From contig JAHIUA010000035.1 of the NCBI GenBank assembly GCA_018817385.1, positions 248,001 through 312,000 on the forward strand: a stretch of 64,000 nucleotides of DNA, given 5' to 3'. A program made the translations under genes and the position numbers. Shown here piece after piece: positions 28,979-40,954 of this stretch. Numbering within the stretch: the first letter of the stretch is position 1; every line of letters begins with the position of its first letter. The notes beneath the pieces are model-generated. The model was not told where the DNA came from and searched no databases. It was given only the letters and a program-made list of their open reading frames with translations. The DNA is from Pseudomonadota bacterium (lineage in GTDB: Bacteria > Desulfobacterota > Desulfobulbia > Desulfobulbales > Desulfocapsaceae).

Positions 28979-29318
28979 TTCACTCCTCCTTCCGTCAAAA
29001 TAATCTTAGCAACGGTAACCCGAATATCAATCTGGCTTTTCTACTCTTGCCCAAACCTTTTGTCAAGTATCTATGGGTCAAATATCCTATTTATCAAGGG
29101 GTTCAAATTCAAATTTGTAACATTAAAACAATTGCTTATAAATCAAACACACGTTTGAATGGCCATTCATTTTGCTCTTGACATATTCTCCCCCCTAAAG
29201 TATTAGTCTAGACTACTATCCATTCAGGGTTCTCTACGTTACCTGAATCAGGTTGTTTTAGCTAAGTAAAACAGTCACATCGAAGCCTACCGAACAATAT
29301 TTTTAGGAGGAAAATCAA
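28979..29318. promoter_or_regulatory. Divergent yedE/tusA control region with several palindromes
   Basis: 340 gene-free bases. A near-ideal promoter faces tusA: TTGACA at 29178-29183, 17-base spacer, TATTAG at 29201-29206. A 12-bp palindrome, TAGTCTAGACTA (29204-29215), overlaps the -10 box. A 14-bp palindrome, TGAATGGCCATTCA (29156-29169), lies just ahead of the -35 box. TCAAAC-ACAC-GTTTGA overlaps its left side, and ACCTGAATCAGGT (29241-29253) lies in the leader. The palindromes suggest one or more dimeric regulators; none is encoded next to the locus. Confidence 0.65.
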
Positions 29319-29576
29319 ATGAGTGAATACAAAGTTGCTGCAGACGGGATTGCCGTAAATTTTACGCTTGATGCAAAAGGCCTGAGTTGCCCTATGCCTC
29401 TTCTTCGTACCAAAAAAGAGATCGGAAAAATAGCTTCTGGCGAAATTCTCCAAGTCGATGGTACCGATCCAGGCTCACGTAATGATATTCCCGGTTGGTG
29501 TGCCCGTGCAGGACATGAGTACCTCGGTGAGAAAGAGCAGTCTGGCTATATTAGCTTTTTTATCAAAAAAGGTTGA
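29319..29576 (+). CDS. tusA: TusA-family sulfur carrier protein
   Basis: 85 residues. The sulfur-carrying cysteine is C24 in LDAKGLSCPMPLLRTKK, the canonical CPxP box. An IAS..GEILQVDGTDPGS strand and helix pattern follows. TusA-type proteins carry persulfide sulfur between enzymes in tRNA thiolation or in sulfur oxidation and disproportionation; the neighbours point to the latter. AGGAGG lies 8 bases before the ATG. First gene of a four-gene plus-strand operon and divergent from yedE. Confidence 0.94.
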   Translation: MSEYKVAADGIAVNFTLDAKGLSCPMPLLRTKKEIGKIASGEILQVDGTDPGSRNDIPGWCARAGHEYLGEKEQSGYISFFIKKG

Positions 29577-29615
29577 TCTCTTACCAATTTCGATTCTACA
29601 TGGAGGATAAAGCAC

Positions 29616-29948
29616 ATGGCTGCTGATCCAAATAAATTCGGTATTTTTGTGACCTCTCCGCAAAACATGAGGCACGTGGTTGGTATTGCTGAAGCTGTCA
29701 ATAAGAGCGGCAAACAACCTATGATATTCTTTACCTACAAATCAATTCACCTGACTAAAGATTCCCGTTTCAAAGGCCTTGCCGAGATGTGCGGAAAAGA
29801 CAATATCGCAATATGTGCCGACAGTTACACCTGTGAAGGATACGACTCAGTAGCCGATATCCCTGCCGGTCTGTCCGACACCCAGATGCGAACTCAAGCA
29901 TTCCACGGCGCTATACTTGACGAATGCGGAAAGTACATCGTATTATAA
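29616..29948 (+). CDS. DsrE-like sulfur relay protein
   Basis: 110 residues, the size and fold pattern of DsrE/DsrF (FGIFVTSPQNMRHVVGIAEAVNKSG, a Rossmann-like start). Cysteines fall in AEMCGKDNIAICADSYTCEG and near the C-terminus in LDECGKY. The Cys within the ICADSYTC loop occupies about the place of the active Cys of DsrE-family proteins. GGAGG precedes the ATG, 39 bases after tusA. It probably takes sulfur from or passes it to TusA. Confidence 0.85.
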   Translation: MAADPNKFGIFVTSPQNMRHVVGIAEAVNKSGKQPMIFFTYKSIHLTKDSRFKGLAEMCGKDNIAICADSYTCEGYDSVADIPAGLSDTQMRTQAFHGAILDECGKYIVL

Positions 29949-29960
29949 GGAGCTTATGAA

Positions 29961-30320
29961 ATGGAATCTTTAAAAGTATATATTTTGATTGCTAACCGTA
30001 TGTACAATGACGGTGTACGCTCCGGTCTGGGTCTGGCTGTAGAGAATCACTACGGATACCCTGTTATTTTTAAGGGTGAATTTCCCTCTTTCTCCACCTA
30101 CATGAAAGAGAATATTTCCTGGATTATGGATATGGAAGGACAGGTGTACAGCTGTGGAGCTCCTGTTCCTGAGGAAACTTATGATGCCGACCTGGAAGAG
30201 AATCTGATCAAAGAGATAGATCTCAAGGAACTTGGCGAGGCCATGCGGGAAGCCGATTTTATTATCCCTTACGGCCTCCCGAAACAGACCAATGAGCCAC
30301 CACCAGCCTGTGCTGAATAA
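29961..30320 (+). CDS. DsrE/DsrF-like small protein of the sulfur operon
   Basis: 119 residues, not recognised at family level with certainty. The start LKVYILIANRMYNDGVRSGLGLAVENHYG has the strand-loop-helix opening of DsrE/F folds. YSCGAPVPEE carries a Cys at the place where DsrE-type proteins have their active Cys, and a second Cys is three residues from the end (PPPACAE). It lies 12 bases after dsrE with its own GGAG. With the next gene it would fill the places of DsrF and DsrH in a DsrEFH-like complex. This is inference from position and pattern. Confidence 0.7.
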   Translation: MESLKVYILIANRMYNDGVRSGLGLAVENHYGYPVIFKGEFPSFSTYMKENISWIMDMEGQVYSCGAPVPEETYDADLEENLIKEIDLKELGEAMREADFIIPYGLPKQTNEPPPACAE

Positions 30321-30331
30321 GGAGAAAGATA

Positions 30332-30505
30332 ATGAAAATTTTACAAGTGTATCGTTCAGCACCCAGTGAAGAAACAAAAACACTGGTTGAAATTCTGAAC
30401 CGTGATCGTGAAGCGGATTCTTTTGATCTGAATGTTGCCGATCCCGATTACGATCTGCTCGTTAAAAAAATTGTCGATGCTGACCAGACTGTTTGTTGGT
30501 GGTAA
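30332..30505 (+). CDS. 57-residue protein resembling a shortened TusB/DsrH
   Basis: A small gene with a good GGAG site 11 bases after the preceding stop. The product begins MKILQVYRSAPSEETKTLVE and ends DQTVCWW. DsrH/TusB proteins (95-102 residues) begin with a similar LHTLHRSP-type strand and helix and end DY..FV......TV.AW. The beginning and end fit, with the central 40 or so residues missing. The Cys next to the terminal Trp pair is not where the classical DsrH Cys lies. The match is my pattern reading, not a search result. A terminator follows immediately. Confidence 0.72.
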   Translation: MKILQVYRSAPSEETKTLVEILNRDREADSFDLNVADPDYDLLVKKIVDADQTVCWW

Positions 30506-30529
30506 TGTAACAATTTTTTTTATTGTTCC

Positions 30530-30567
30530 CCCCCCTTGCCTTTACCCGCAACGGGGGGATTTTTTTT
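30530..30567 (+). terminator. Terminator of the tusA-dsrE operon
   Basis: CCCCCCTTGC pairs with GCAA-C-GGGGGG (one bulged C) and is followed by ATTTTTTTT. It begins 24 bases after the last stop of the operon. Confidence 0.85.
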
Positions 30568-30780
30568 GAAGAGTGACACCTCTATTATTTTGTCTAAAAA
30601 CCAAAGATCGTTGAAAAATGAAAATTTTTTCCACGCTCGAGAAGCAGACAAAAAAATATTCGCAGCCTATAGATTGTAGCTTGAGTATCGTTTTTTTACT
30701 GTGACGAAGAGCGAGGGCAAAAAGCAATTTTTCGAGATGGCCTGAAAAGAAATCCCTTCACTCTAACTAATTAATCCCCT

Positions 30781-31881
30781 TCACCTCTTTTTTGTAACTC
30801 CTCTCATAAGGATATCATGAAAGAGCGGCCTGAATTGACGGATCATCTCATTCTCCCTGGATGGATGAACTCGGTTTGTCAATAGTACTGCTATACACTC
30901 CTTTTCCGGATCTATCCAGAAACTGGTCCCGGTAAAACCAAGATGTCCAACACTTCTCTCTGAAAAAAAGATCCCGCTACTTGAACCCTGTTTCGATGGA
31001 GTATCGAACCCCAGGGTCCATGTCGATCCTCTTTCCCGGGTTAACACCTTCCCGAGGAGTGTATTCGCATACGCCGGGTGCTGCCCTCGCCCCTGCCATT
31101 GATCAAGCAACTGTTCACAAAATAGAGTGACTCCCTGAAGAGTACCAAAAAGTCCTGCATGTCCAGCCACTCCTCCTATGGCCCGACAATTATCATCATG
31201 AACACTTCCACAAAGCATTTTCTGGCTCCATGGGCACTTTTCTGTACAAACATATCCCTCACCATTAATTTTATTCATACCTGCGAAAAAAAGGTCTTTA
31301 TGGAGCCGCAAGGGGGTATATATGGTTTTATCTGCTAAAACATCCAGACCTTCGCCGCTAATCTTTTCGATAATAAAACCAAGAAGTATAAAGCCAAGAT
31401 CACTGTAACAGTGTTTCGTACCTGGGTAACTATTTAATTTTTCTTCTAAAATTTGACAAAGGAGGGCTCTTTTTCGTTCTCTTTCGGGAAAAGTAAGAAG
31501 AGTATGATAATACTCTCGGTGAGCTGGCAAACCGGAACAATGAGACATGAGGTTTTGAATGGTAATTTTCTTTTTATCCGGAGGACAAAAAGAAAATATT
31601 TCCTCTATGGTTGTAGTCAATTGGAAACTCTTTTTTCCAAAAAGAGAGAGTAAAACAGGGACAGTAGCTAAGGGTTTTGTCAGTGAGGCCAGGTCAAAAC
31701 AATCAGTTTTCTTCAATTTTTTTTTGACTGGGGTAAGCTGAGAATATCCATAGTGCTTTAGACTGCGCTCATATTCCCTTCCCTTCCATTGGGAAAATCC
31801 AAAGCCAGCACCAGGAAAAACTCCATCATTTAAGGAAGTTAAAAACAACTCGTCGAGCAGTAACCCTCTCTTTTCATCCAT
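30781..31881 (-). CDS. Serine beta-lactamase-fold hydrolase (class C / esterase type)
   Basis: 366 residues. The SxxK catalytic motif is SLTK near residue 66 (FDLASLTKPLATVPVLL), with a YSD in the Tyr position (HCYSDLGFILLG) and HLGFTGTSFWIDP in place of the KTG-type third motif. No signal peptide is visible, so a cytoplasmic esterase, peptidase or amidase is more likely than an antibiotic-resistance enzyme. A similar gene can lie beside peptidoglycan-recycling functions, but no partner is present here. It runs away from the origin-like region upstream of dnaN. Confidence 0.87.
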   Translation of the reverse strand: MDEKRGLLLDELFLTSLNDGVFPGAGFGFSQWKGREYERSLKHYGYSQLTPVKKKLKKTDCFDLASLTKPLATVPVLLSLFGKKSFQLTTTIEEIFSFCPPDKKKITIQNLMSHCSGLPAHREYYHTLLTFPERERKRALLCQILEEKLNSYPGTKHCYSDLGFILLGFIIEKISGEGLDVLADKTIYTPLRLHKDLFFAGMNKINGEGYVCTEKCPWSQKMLCGSVHDDNCRAIGGVAGHAGLFGTLQGVTLFCEQLLDQWQGRGQHPAYANTLLGKVLTRERGSTWTLGFDTPSKQGSSSGIFFSERSVGHLGFTGTSFWIDPEKECIAVLLTNRVHPSRENEMIRQFRPLFHDILMRGVTKKR

Positions 31882-32258
31882 TGCTCATTTTTCCCACCCT
31901 GGCTTTTTATATTCACCTTTTTGAGAAATAAAAAGTCAGTTAATAAATCTTGTCTTTTAACCCCATTTGAACTAGAATAAATAGAAGCTTATTCAAGTAT
32001 TATCATGCTGTTTTTCCATATTAATATTTGCTTATATTTCTCGTTTTCAACAACTTTTTAACACCCATTTGTTGATAAAACATTAAAAACTCTGTTGATA
32101 AGCTGTTAAAAAATAGAAATAAACAAAAAACCTCTTTTTTTTCACAACTTATTGTTCACAATAAATACTTTTATTTTAATATGTTATAATTTTTTTTAAC
32201 ATATTAACTACCTTAATAACAATAATAAAAAGATTATTTTAATAAACGGTTTTCCCCC
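31882..32258. other. AT-rich origin-like region upstream of dnaN
   Basis: 377 bases without a gene, strongly AT-rich from 32160 to 32250. It has two identical TGTTGATAA words (32070-32078 and 32093-32101), one mismatch from the DnaA-box consensus and 23 bases apart. TTGTTCACA at 32152-32160 also differs from the box by one base, and lies in a perfect TTATTGT-TC-ACAATAA inverted repeat (32149-32164). A TATAAT is at 32185-32190. Next to dnaN and gyrBA this fits a replication origin or a DnaA-regulated dnaN promoter. dnaA itself is not nearby. Confidence 0.5.
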
Positions 32259-33389
32259 ATGACACTAAAATGTACCGTATTACGATCTGATTTGATAGAA
32301 GGACTGAATAGCCTGCAAAATATAACCGGCAAACGAGCAACACTTGCTATTCTTTCCAATATTCTCATTGAAACCACCAACGACAGTTTAATTCTGACTG
32401 GGACTGACCTTGAAATTGGATTACAGCTCCATGTCTCTGCTGAGATCCATTCTCAAGGAGCACTGACCCTTCCCAGTAAAAAACTGTTCGAGATTGTTCG
32501 AGAGTCAGGATCTGAATCTATACAGATCGAAGAAACTGAAAACAGTTGGGTTATCATCTCTGCTGGATTCAGTACGTATAATCTGGCAGGTATGGCAAGT
32601 GATGAATTTCCCGAATTTCCGGAATTCGAAGAGAACAGTTTTGTTCCTTTTGAAGCCAGTGTTTTTTCGGAAATGATAGATAAAATTATTTTTTCAGTGG
32701 CTAATGAGCAAGAGAATATCTATTCCCTAACCAATGTCCTTTTTGAGGCGGAAAAAAGAGACGAACTCTCTTATATTCGAATGATATCCTCGGATGGCCA
32801 TCGTCTTACAATCATGGAAAAAGATGTAGTTGCAGACATAGAGCGTCTCAATCTCAATCCTGTAACGCTTATTCCCAAAAAAGGAATACAAGAATTAAAG
32901 AAATTTTGCGATACCCTCGACACGGTTGAAATTTCCTTTGAAAAGAAACAGATGGTTGCCAGAGACAATAAATCAATTATGGTTATTCGCCTGAAACAGG
33001 GAGAATTCCCACAGTACAAAGCCATCGTTAATGCAGTCCAATTGGAAAATAAGATAGAAATAGAGCGCATTCCCTTTCTCGATTCACTGAAACGGATCAA
33101 TATTTTCACTGAGGATATATTTCATACCATCCAGCTAGAAATAGAAAATGGTAAGATGATTCTTACTTCCCAAAATGCTGATCTTGGAAATGCTAAAGAT
33201 ATACAAGAATTAAATTATGAAGGGGAGCCCCTTGTTCTTGGCTTTAATTGTCGTTATTTTATAGAAACATTACAAGTAATGGAGTGCGATGTTGTAGAAG
33301 CTTACATCAATTCCAATAACAGCCCCTGTTTGATGAAATCCGATGTAGATGCCGGTTTTCTAAGTATCATTATGCCCATGCAATTATAA
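32259..33389 (+). CDS. dnaN: DNA polymerase III beta subunit (sliding clamp)
   Basis: 376 residues, the standard length, with three clamp domains. It starts LKCTVLRSDLIEGLNSLQNIT and has the RLTIME-type segment SSDGHRLTIMEKDV in the middle domain, closing on a C-terminal SIIMPMQL, the usual MPM(R/Q)-type ending. The clamp tethers DNA polymerase III and repair factors to DNA. No clear Shine-Dalgarno precedes the ATG. A strong hairpin terminator follows, so gyrB is probably separately transcribed. Confidence 0.97.
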   Translation: MTLKCTVLRSDLIEGLNSLQNITGKRATLAILSNILIETTNDSLILTGTDLEIGLQLHVSAEIHSQGALTLPSKKLFEIVRESGSESIQIEETENSWVIISAGFSTYNLAGMASDEFPEFPEFEENSFVPFEASVFSEMIDKIIFSVANEQENIYSLTNVLFEAEKRDELSYIRMISSDGHRLTIMEKDVVADIERLNLNPVTLIPKKGIQELKKFCDTLDTVEISFEKKQMVARDNKSIMVIRLKQGEFPQYKAIVNAVQLENKIEIERIPFLDSLKRINIFTEDIFHTIQLEIENGKMILTSQNADLGNAKDIQELNYEGEPLVLGFNCRYFIETLQVMECDVVEAYINSNNSPCLMKSDVDAGFLSIIMPMQL

Positions 33390-33406
33390 TAGCTCAGCTA
33401 TATATC

Positions 33407-35889
<2,483 letters not shown>

Positions 35890-36036
35890 CCGATGTATCC
35901 AATTCCGAGCACTCAGAGAAACGAGTATGATAACTACTCTGCTTGTATCTGTTTTAGATATCTCACCTCAAAGGGGCTGTAGCTCAATATTTGAAACACA
36001 CAAAGATGAAGCACAGGTAACCTTTTACCATGTTAC

Positions 36037-36072
36037 GTTTTAAGCTGGTTGGGAGTTGGATCTGCTTAAAAC
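36037..36072 (+). promoter_or_regulatory. Inverted repeat in the gyrA leader
   Basis: GTTTTAAGC (36037-36045) and GCTTAAAAC (36064-36072) are perfect 9-bp arms around an 18-base loop. The repeat ends 31 bases before the gyrA ATG. It could be an operator or a leader stem-loop. Confidence 0.35.
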
Positions 36073-36102
36073 AGACGAACCTATATTGGAAAAAAATTTC
36101 TT

Positions 36103-38592
36103 ATGAGCACTGAAGAACAACATCCCACTATCTCCATTGAACAAGAACTGAAGAAATCTTATCTTGACTATGCCATGAGCGTCATTATCGGCAGGGCTCT
36201 GCCCGATGTTCGTGACGGTCTGAAACCTGTTCATCGCAGGGCTCTGTTTGCCATGCGGGAACTTGGGGTTTTTTACAATAGGCCTTATGTCAAATCAGCT
36301 CGTATTGTCGGTGATGTCATAGGTAAATATCATCCTCATGGTGATACTGCAGCATATGACACCATTGTTCGTATGGCCCAGGATTTTTCCATGCGTTATC
36401 CCCTGGTAAATGGTCAGGGAAATTTTGGCTCCATGGATGGCGATTCACCTGCAGCCATGCGTTACACAGAGGCAAGAATGACCCGTATCGATCGGGAGAT
36501 AGTTGCTGATCTGGATAAAGAGACCGTAGATTTTATCCCTACCTATGATAATTCTATGACGGAACCGACAGTTATGCCTAGTAAGGTTCCCACCTTACTG
36601 ATTAACGGTTCTTCAGGTATTGCCGTGGGGATGGCCACGAATATACCACCCCATAACCTCACTGAGGTTATGGATGGTTTATTAGCCATGGTGGATAATG
36701 CTAATATCACTGTTCATGAACTGATAAATATAATAACAGGCCCTGATTTTCCCACAGGTGCGATGATTTGCGGCCGTGCAGGAATTCGGGAAGCCTATGA
36801 GACAGGTCGTGGTAGTGTTCTCATGCGTTCCACCATCCATATAGAGCAGATAAAGGGAGGAAAGCGAGAGGCCATTGTTATCGATGAAATTCCATATCAG
36901 CAGAATAAAGCCACTCTGGTGATGAAAATTGCCATGCTCGTAAAGGAAAAGAAAATTCAGTCTATATCTGAAGTTCGTGATGAATCAGACAGGCAGGGAC
37001 TCAGGATTGTTATTGAATTGAAAAAGGATGAGATAGCCGATGTGGTGATCAATCAGCTGTATAAAATGACGCCCTTGCAGCGCTCCTTTGGTATTATTTT
37101 TCTGGCCATTGTCAACAACAGACCTGAAGTGCTTAATTTAAAGCAAATTCTTGAGCACTTTATTCTTCATCGTAAGGTGGTGGTATATCGTCGTACTGCC
37201 TTTGAATTGAATAAGGCTGAAGAAAAAGCCCATCTTCTCGAAGGGCTCAAAATAGCTATCACCAATCTTGATGAGGTGGTGAAACTGATAAGAAGTTCGA
37301 AGAATCCAATTGAGGCCAAGACGGATTTAATTAGTCGATTTGCGCTTTCACCCATTCAGGCCCAGTCTATTCTTGATATGCGTCTGCAACGTCTTACCGG
37401 TCTTGAACGGGAAAAAATAATCAATGATTATAATGAGATTATTATCGAGATTGATCGATTGAAGAATATCCTCGGTAATGAAGACCTGGTCATGAAGATA
37501 ATTCGTGACGAGTTTGTGGAAATCAAAGAAACCTATGGGGATGAGAGACGTACCGAAATTATTGACGCTGTTGATGAAATTCTCCCAGAAGATATGATTA
37601 CCCCGGAAGATATGGCGGTAACCGTTACCCATTCCGGTTATATCAAGCGCAATCCGGTAAGTCTGTATCGTTCCCAGCATCGTGGTGGTAAGGGAGTCTT
37701 TGGGGTCAAGAATATTGAAGAGGATTTTGTCTCTAATCTTTATGTAGCCTCAACTCACGACACGTTTCTTTTCTTTACCAATCATGGCAAGATTTTTTGG
37801 CGCAAAGTATATCAGTTGCCGCTTGCCGGTCGCACTGCACGTGGAAAAGCCATTATTAATCTCCTTAACCTCGCAGAAGGCGAGAAGCTTGCTGCCATCC
37901 TGCCCATTTCTGAACTGAGTGATGAGGGGTCTGAGAAAACGATTCTGATGGTTACCCGTCTGGGCAGAGTAAAAAAGACCAGCCTTCAGGAATTTGTCAA
38001 ACCTCGTAAACGTGGTAAAAAGGCCCTGACCATCAACGAAGATGACGAGATCATCGCCGCCCATATCCTAAACGGTGATAATACAATATTTCTTGTTTCT
38101 GAAAATGGGGCATCTATCCATTTTCATGAATCTGATATCCGAACCATGGGCAGAACAGCGGCTGGTGTCAGGGGAATCAGACTGACAGCGGATGATGTTG
38201 TTGTGGGTGCCATTGTTATTTCTTCTGATAATTCTATTCTCACTGTCACTGAAAATGGCTATGGAAAGCGGACTCCAGTAGCGGAACATCGTATTCAGGG
38301 ACGGGGCGGAAAAGGGATTATAGCCATTAAGGTCAGTGAGCGGAATGGTAAAGTCGTGGGCGCCATGCAGGTTGATGAAGAAAATGAAGTCATGCTCATT
38401 GCCGATTCTGGTAAGATGATTCGCATGCCTTTGCAGAATGTCCGGATTATTGGACGTACAACTCAGGGTGTATGTCTTATAAATCTGGCTGACGAAGAGC
38501 GGGTGGTGGCAATGGATCTTGTGGCCCCTGAAGATGATTCAGAAGACGGGGACGAGGAAGGACTAGCAGTAGACCAAAGCACGGATGAGTAA
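36103..38592 (+). CDS. gyrA: DNA gyrase subunit A
   Basis: 829 residues. The catalytic Tyr is Y121 ([10 protein letters not shown]). The quinolone-resistance region reads [10 protein letters not shown] at 77-86, with Thr82 where E. coli has Ser83 and Asp86 where it has Asp87; Thr is common in wild-type gyrases outside enterics. The C-terminal domain shows beta-pinwheel repeats and a GyrA box (QHRGGKG). The tail is acidic ([15 protein letters not shown]). It introduces negative supercoils together with GyrB. The last 8 bases overlap gpsA. Confidence 0.97.
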   Translation: MSTEEQHPTISIEQELKKSYLDYAMSVIIGRALPDVRDGLKPVHRRALFAMRELGVFYNRPYVKSARIVGDVIGKYHPHGDTAAYDTIVRMAQDFSMRYPLVNGQGNFGSMDGDSPAAMRYTEARMTRIDREIVADLDKETVDFIPTYDNSMTEPTVMPSKVPTLLINGSSGIAVGMATNIPPHNLTEVMDGLLAMVDNANITVHELINIITGPDFPTGAMICGRAGIREAYETGRGSVLMRSTIHIEQIKGGKREAIVIDEIPYQQNKATLVMKIAMLVKEKKIQSISEVRDESDRQGLRIVIELKKDEIADVVINQLYKMTPLQRSFGIIFLAIVNNRPEVLNLKQILEHFILHRKVVVYRRTAFELNKAEEKAHLLEGLKIAITNLDEVVKLIRSSKNPIEAKTDLISRFALSPIQAQSILDMRLQRLTGLEREKIINDYNEIIIEIDRLKNILGNEDLVMKIIRDEFVEIKETYGDERRTEIIDAVDEILPEDMITPEDMAVTVTHSGYIKRNPVSLYRSQHRGGKGVFGVKNIEEDFVSNLYVASTHDTFLFFTNHGKIFWRKVYQLPLAGRTARGKAIINLLNLAEGEKLAAILPISELSDEGSEKTILMVTRLGRVKKTSLQEFVKPRKRGKKALTINEDDEIIAAHILNGDNTIFLVSENGASIHFHESDIRTMGRTAAGVRGIRLTADDVVVGAIVISSDNSILTVTENGYGKRTPVAEHRIQGRGGKGIIAIKVSERNGKVVGAMQVDEENEVMLIADSGKMIRMPLQNVRIIGRTTQGVCLINLADEERVVAMDLVAPEDDSEDGDEEGLAVDQSTDE

Positions 38593-39607
38593 GTCGACAA
38601 TCAACAAAATAGCGGTCATTGGTGCCGGTTCCTGGGGAACGGCTATTGCGGGAGTTCTCTCCGCAAAAAAACTGGATATCATACTCTGGGGTCATAACAA
38701 AGCGCATGTGACTGCTTTGGCTAAAGAGAGGGAAAACAGAAAATATCTTCCTGGTTTTATTTTTCCTCCTTCCTTGAAAGTAACAGATGACCTTGAGGGA
38801 GCTGTGAGGGGAGCTGACGTAGTCTGTATGGTTGTCCCCTCTCATGGCTTTCGTTCAGTTTTTGTAAAACTGATTCCCTTTCTTGAACAAGAGGCTTTTA
38901 TTGTCTCCGCTGTGAAAGGTATTGAAAACGACTCCCTGATGACCATGACCCAGGTTATGAAGCTGACCCTTGGGGAAGCCCTTGATCGTAAAAATTTGAC
39001 CCTCTCAGTGCTGTCAGGACCGTCGTTTGCGAAAGAGGTTGCCTTGGGACTTCCTACTTTGGTTACCATAGGCTGTGGTGATCTGGACAGGGCAAAGGTT
39101 TTACAGAAAATATTTGGCAGTGAGCGCTTCAGGGTCTATGCCGCCCAGGATATGATTGGTCTGGAGATCAGTGCAGCTTTGAAAAACATAGTGGCTATTG
39201 CCGCAGGGATATGTGATGGTCTGGGGTACGGGTTGAATAGCCGGGCGGCCCTTATCACCAGGGGGCTGGCCGAGATTACCCGTATGGGAGTAGCCATGGG
39301 TGCCGATCCTGTTACTTTTTCCGGACTCAGTGGTCTTGGTGATCTGGTTCTTACCTGTACGGGTGATCTCAGTAGAAACCGCACTGTTGGCTTAAAACTC
39401 GGTCAAGGAAAAAAACTTCCTCTGATCCTGGAAGAAATGGAAATGGTCGCAGAGGGGGTCAAGACTACTAAATCAGTTCATGATTTAGTTCAGCGTATGG
39501 GAGTGGATATGCCCATTCTGGAGCAGGTCTATAAGATCCTCTATGAAGAGAAGGATTGTTCATTGGCTGTGAACGATCTTCTTACCAGAGAATTGAAGGT
39601 TGAGTAG
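38585..39607 (+). CDS. gpsA: Glycerol-3-phosphate dehydrogenase (NAD(P)+)
   Basis: 340 residues. The Rossmann motif is [15 protein letters not shown], the conserved central part includes [16 protein letters not shown], and the C-terminal active-site helix reads [20 protein letters not shown]. GpsA makes sn-glycerol-3-phosphate for phospholipid synthesis. The ATG overlaps the gyrA stop region by 8 bases, so it is coupled to gyrA translation. Confidence 0.95.
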   Translation: MSKSTINKIAVIGAGSWGTAIAGVLSAKKLDIILWGHNKAHVTALAKERENRKYLPGFIFPPSLKVTDDLEGAVRGADVVCMVVPSHGFRSVFVKLIPFLEQEAFIVSAVKGIENDSLMTMTQVMKLTLGEALDRKNLTLSVLSGPSFAKEVALGLPTLVTIGCGDLDRAKVLQKIFGSERFRVYAAQDMIGLEISAALKNIVAIAAGICDGLGYGLNSRAALITRGLAEITRMGVAMGADPVTFSGLSGLGDLVLTCTGDLSRNRTVGLKLGQGKKLPLILEEMEMVAEGVKTTKSVHDLVQRMGVDMPILEQVYKILYEEKDCSLAVNDLLTRELKVE

Positions 39608-39735
39608 ATTTCAAGGAGAAGGGCAGGCAGTGTAATGAATGCTCTTTTCATTTACTTGGATAAAAATAAGCAATTACTTCTTCTGCAGCGCTTTTTCATC
39701 TTGTAATCTAAAATCATCACAAAGAGATATGATAT

Positions 39736-40842
39736 ATGCAGTTGACAAATGGTGACGAAGGTCTTCGTTTTCTTTCCTATCTTACCCTGTTTCTTGTTGC
39801 TGCCTCACTCTATCTCTTCTCTTCTTACCTGCATTACATCCTTGTGGCTGCAGTTCTGGCACTCTGCACCAGTCATGGATTTTCAGCACTGACTAGGCTG
39901 TTTGAGCAACATGCCCTGCCCGTTTATATAAAAAAACGGAGTCACATTCTTGCTTCCACCCTTCTCACCCTTTTTTTTCTCTGCCTTATCTTTGCCCCTC
40001 TGGTCTACTTTCTTTCTGAGACCTATACCCAGATGTCAGGGGTGGACCTGGAACATATCAAAAAGGTTACAATGGATATGGTGGATAAAGTGGTGGCCTA
40101 TACAGATTCTATTCCGGTTCTTCATAATTTTCTCGAGAAATTAAAGACGGAGGGGAGTTCAATGTTGGCTGGTGTTTCCATGGAGGCTCTCTATAAAACA
40201 GTGAACGGAGTGGCCTCCGGAGCTGGTGGATTGGTGGTGCAGATTGCCTGGATTCTCATTTTTTATTTTCTTTTTAATCTTTATGGAAAACAAATCCTTG
40301 TTTTTGCCGCCCGGGTTATGCCCACCAGCCTTGAGCATGAAAAATATCTCTACCGTGAATGTACCGGTACGGTGGCTGTAGTCTTTTATGGCACTCTTTT
40401 TAATATGATGGCTCAAGGTATTACCTTCGCCATTCTGATGGCCTTTATTGGAGATTACAATGCCTTTTACCTCGGCGTACTTGCTGGTTTCTGTTCAGTT
40501 ATTCCCCTTGTCGGGGCCGCTCTTGTCTATCTCCCTGTGGTGGCTCTTGAACTCTTTGCCTCCAATTATATGAATGTGGTGGTTATCTTGATCGTTGTCT
40601 GGGGTGTTATGGGGTTTTTTATTGATAATATATTGCGCATGATCTTTATCGGCTATCTGAAACGAATTTTCGGTTTTGAATACACTATGAACGAGATTCT
40701 TATCCTCCTCTCTATTCTTGCAGGAATAGCCAGCTTTGGTTTTTGGGGGTTGATTATCGGTCCATCGGTGATAGCTCTGACTCTTGCTGCGGCCAATCTT
40801 TACAGTTCACAGACGACCCATACTGGTTTTCCGGAAAAATAG
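39736..40842 (+). CDS. AI-2E family transporter (PerM/TqsA type)
   Basis: A 368-residue membrane protein with paired N-terminal helices (about 17-55), a helix near 70-95, a soluble stretch (about 96-165), and a C-terminal helix cluster carrying the family motif (FCSVIPLVGAALVYLPVVAL, then FIDNILRMIFIGYLKR). Family members export autoinducer-2, ions or other small molecules, or act as Na+/H+ antiporters. The substrate here is unknown. It follows gpsA by 128 bases and converges on the hybrid kinase. Confidence 0.9.
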   Translation: MQLTNGDEGLRFLSYLTLFLVAASLYLFSSYLHYILVAAVLALCTSHGFSALTRLFEQHALPVYIKKRSHILASTLLTLFFLCLIFAPLVYFLSETYTQMSGVDLEHIKKVTMDMVDKVVAYTDSIPVLHNFLEKLKTEGSSMLAGVSMEALYKTVNGVASGAGGLVVQIAWILIFYFLFNLYGKQILVFAARVMPTSLEHEKYLYRECTGTVAVVFYGTLFNMMAQGITFAILMAFIGDYNAFYLGVLAGFCSVIPLVGAALVYLPVVALELFASNYMNVVVILIVVWGVMGFFIDNILRMIFIGYLKRIFGFEYTMNEILILLSILAGIASFGFWGLIIGPSVIALTLAAANLYSSQTTHTGFPEK

Positions 40843-40954
40843 AATGAGGCTGGTAATTTTTTTGAACAATGAAGAGAAAAAATAACTGCAGGTATCCATT
40901 ACCTTCTTGTGACGGATATTGAACGCTATCCGGCTCTTTTGATAAAAATATGGA

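Noticed and set aside
36103-38592. Quinolone-resistance mutation in gyrA (Thr at the Ser83 position)
   Set aside because: Thr at this place is ordinary in many wild-type gyrases, and the Asp87 equivalent is intact.
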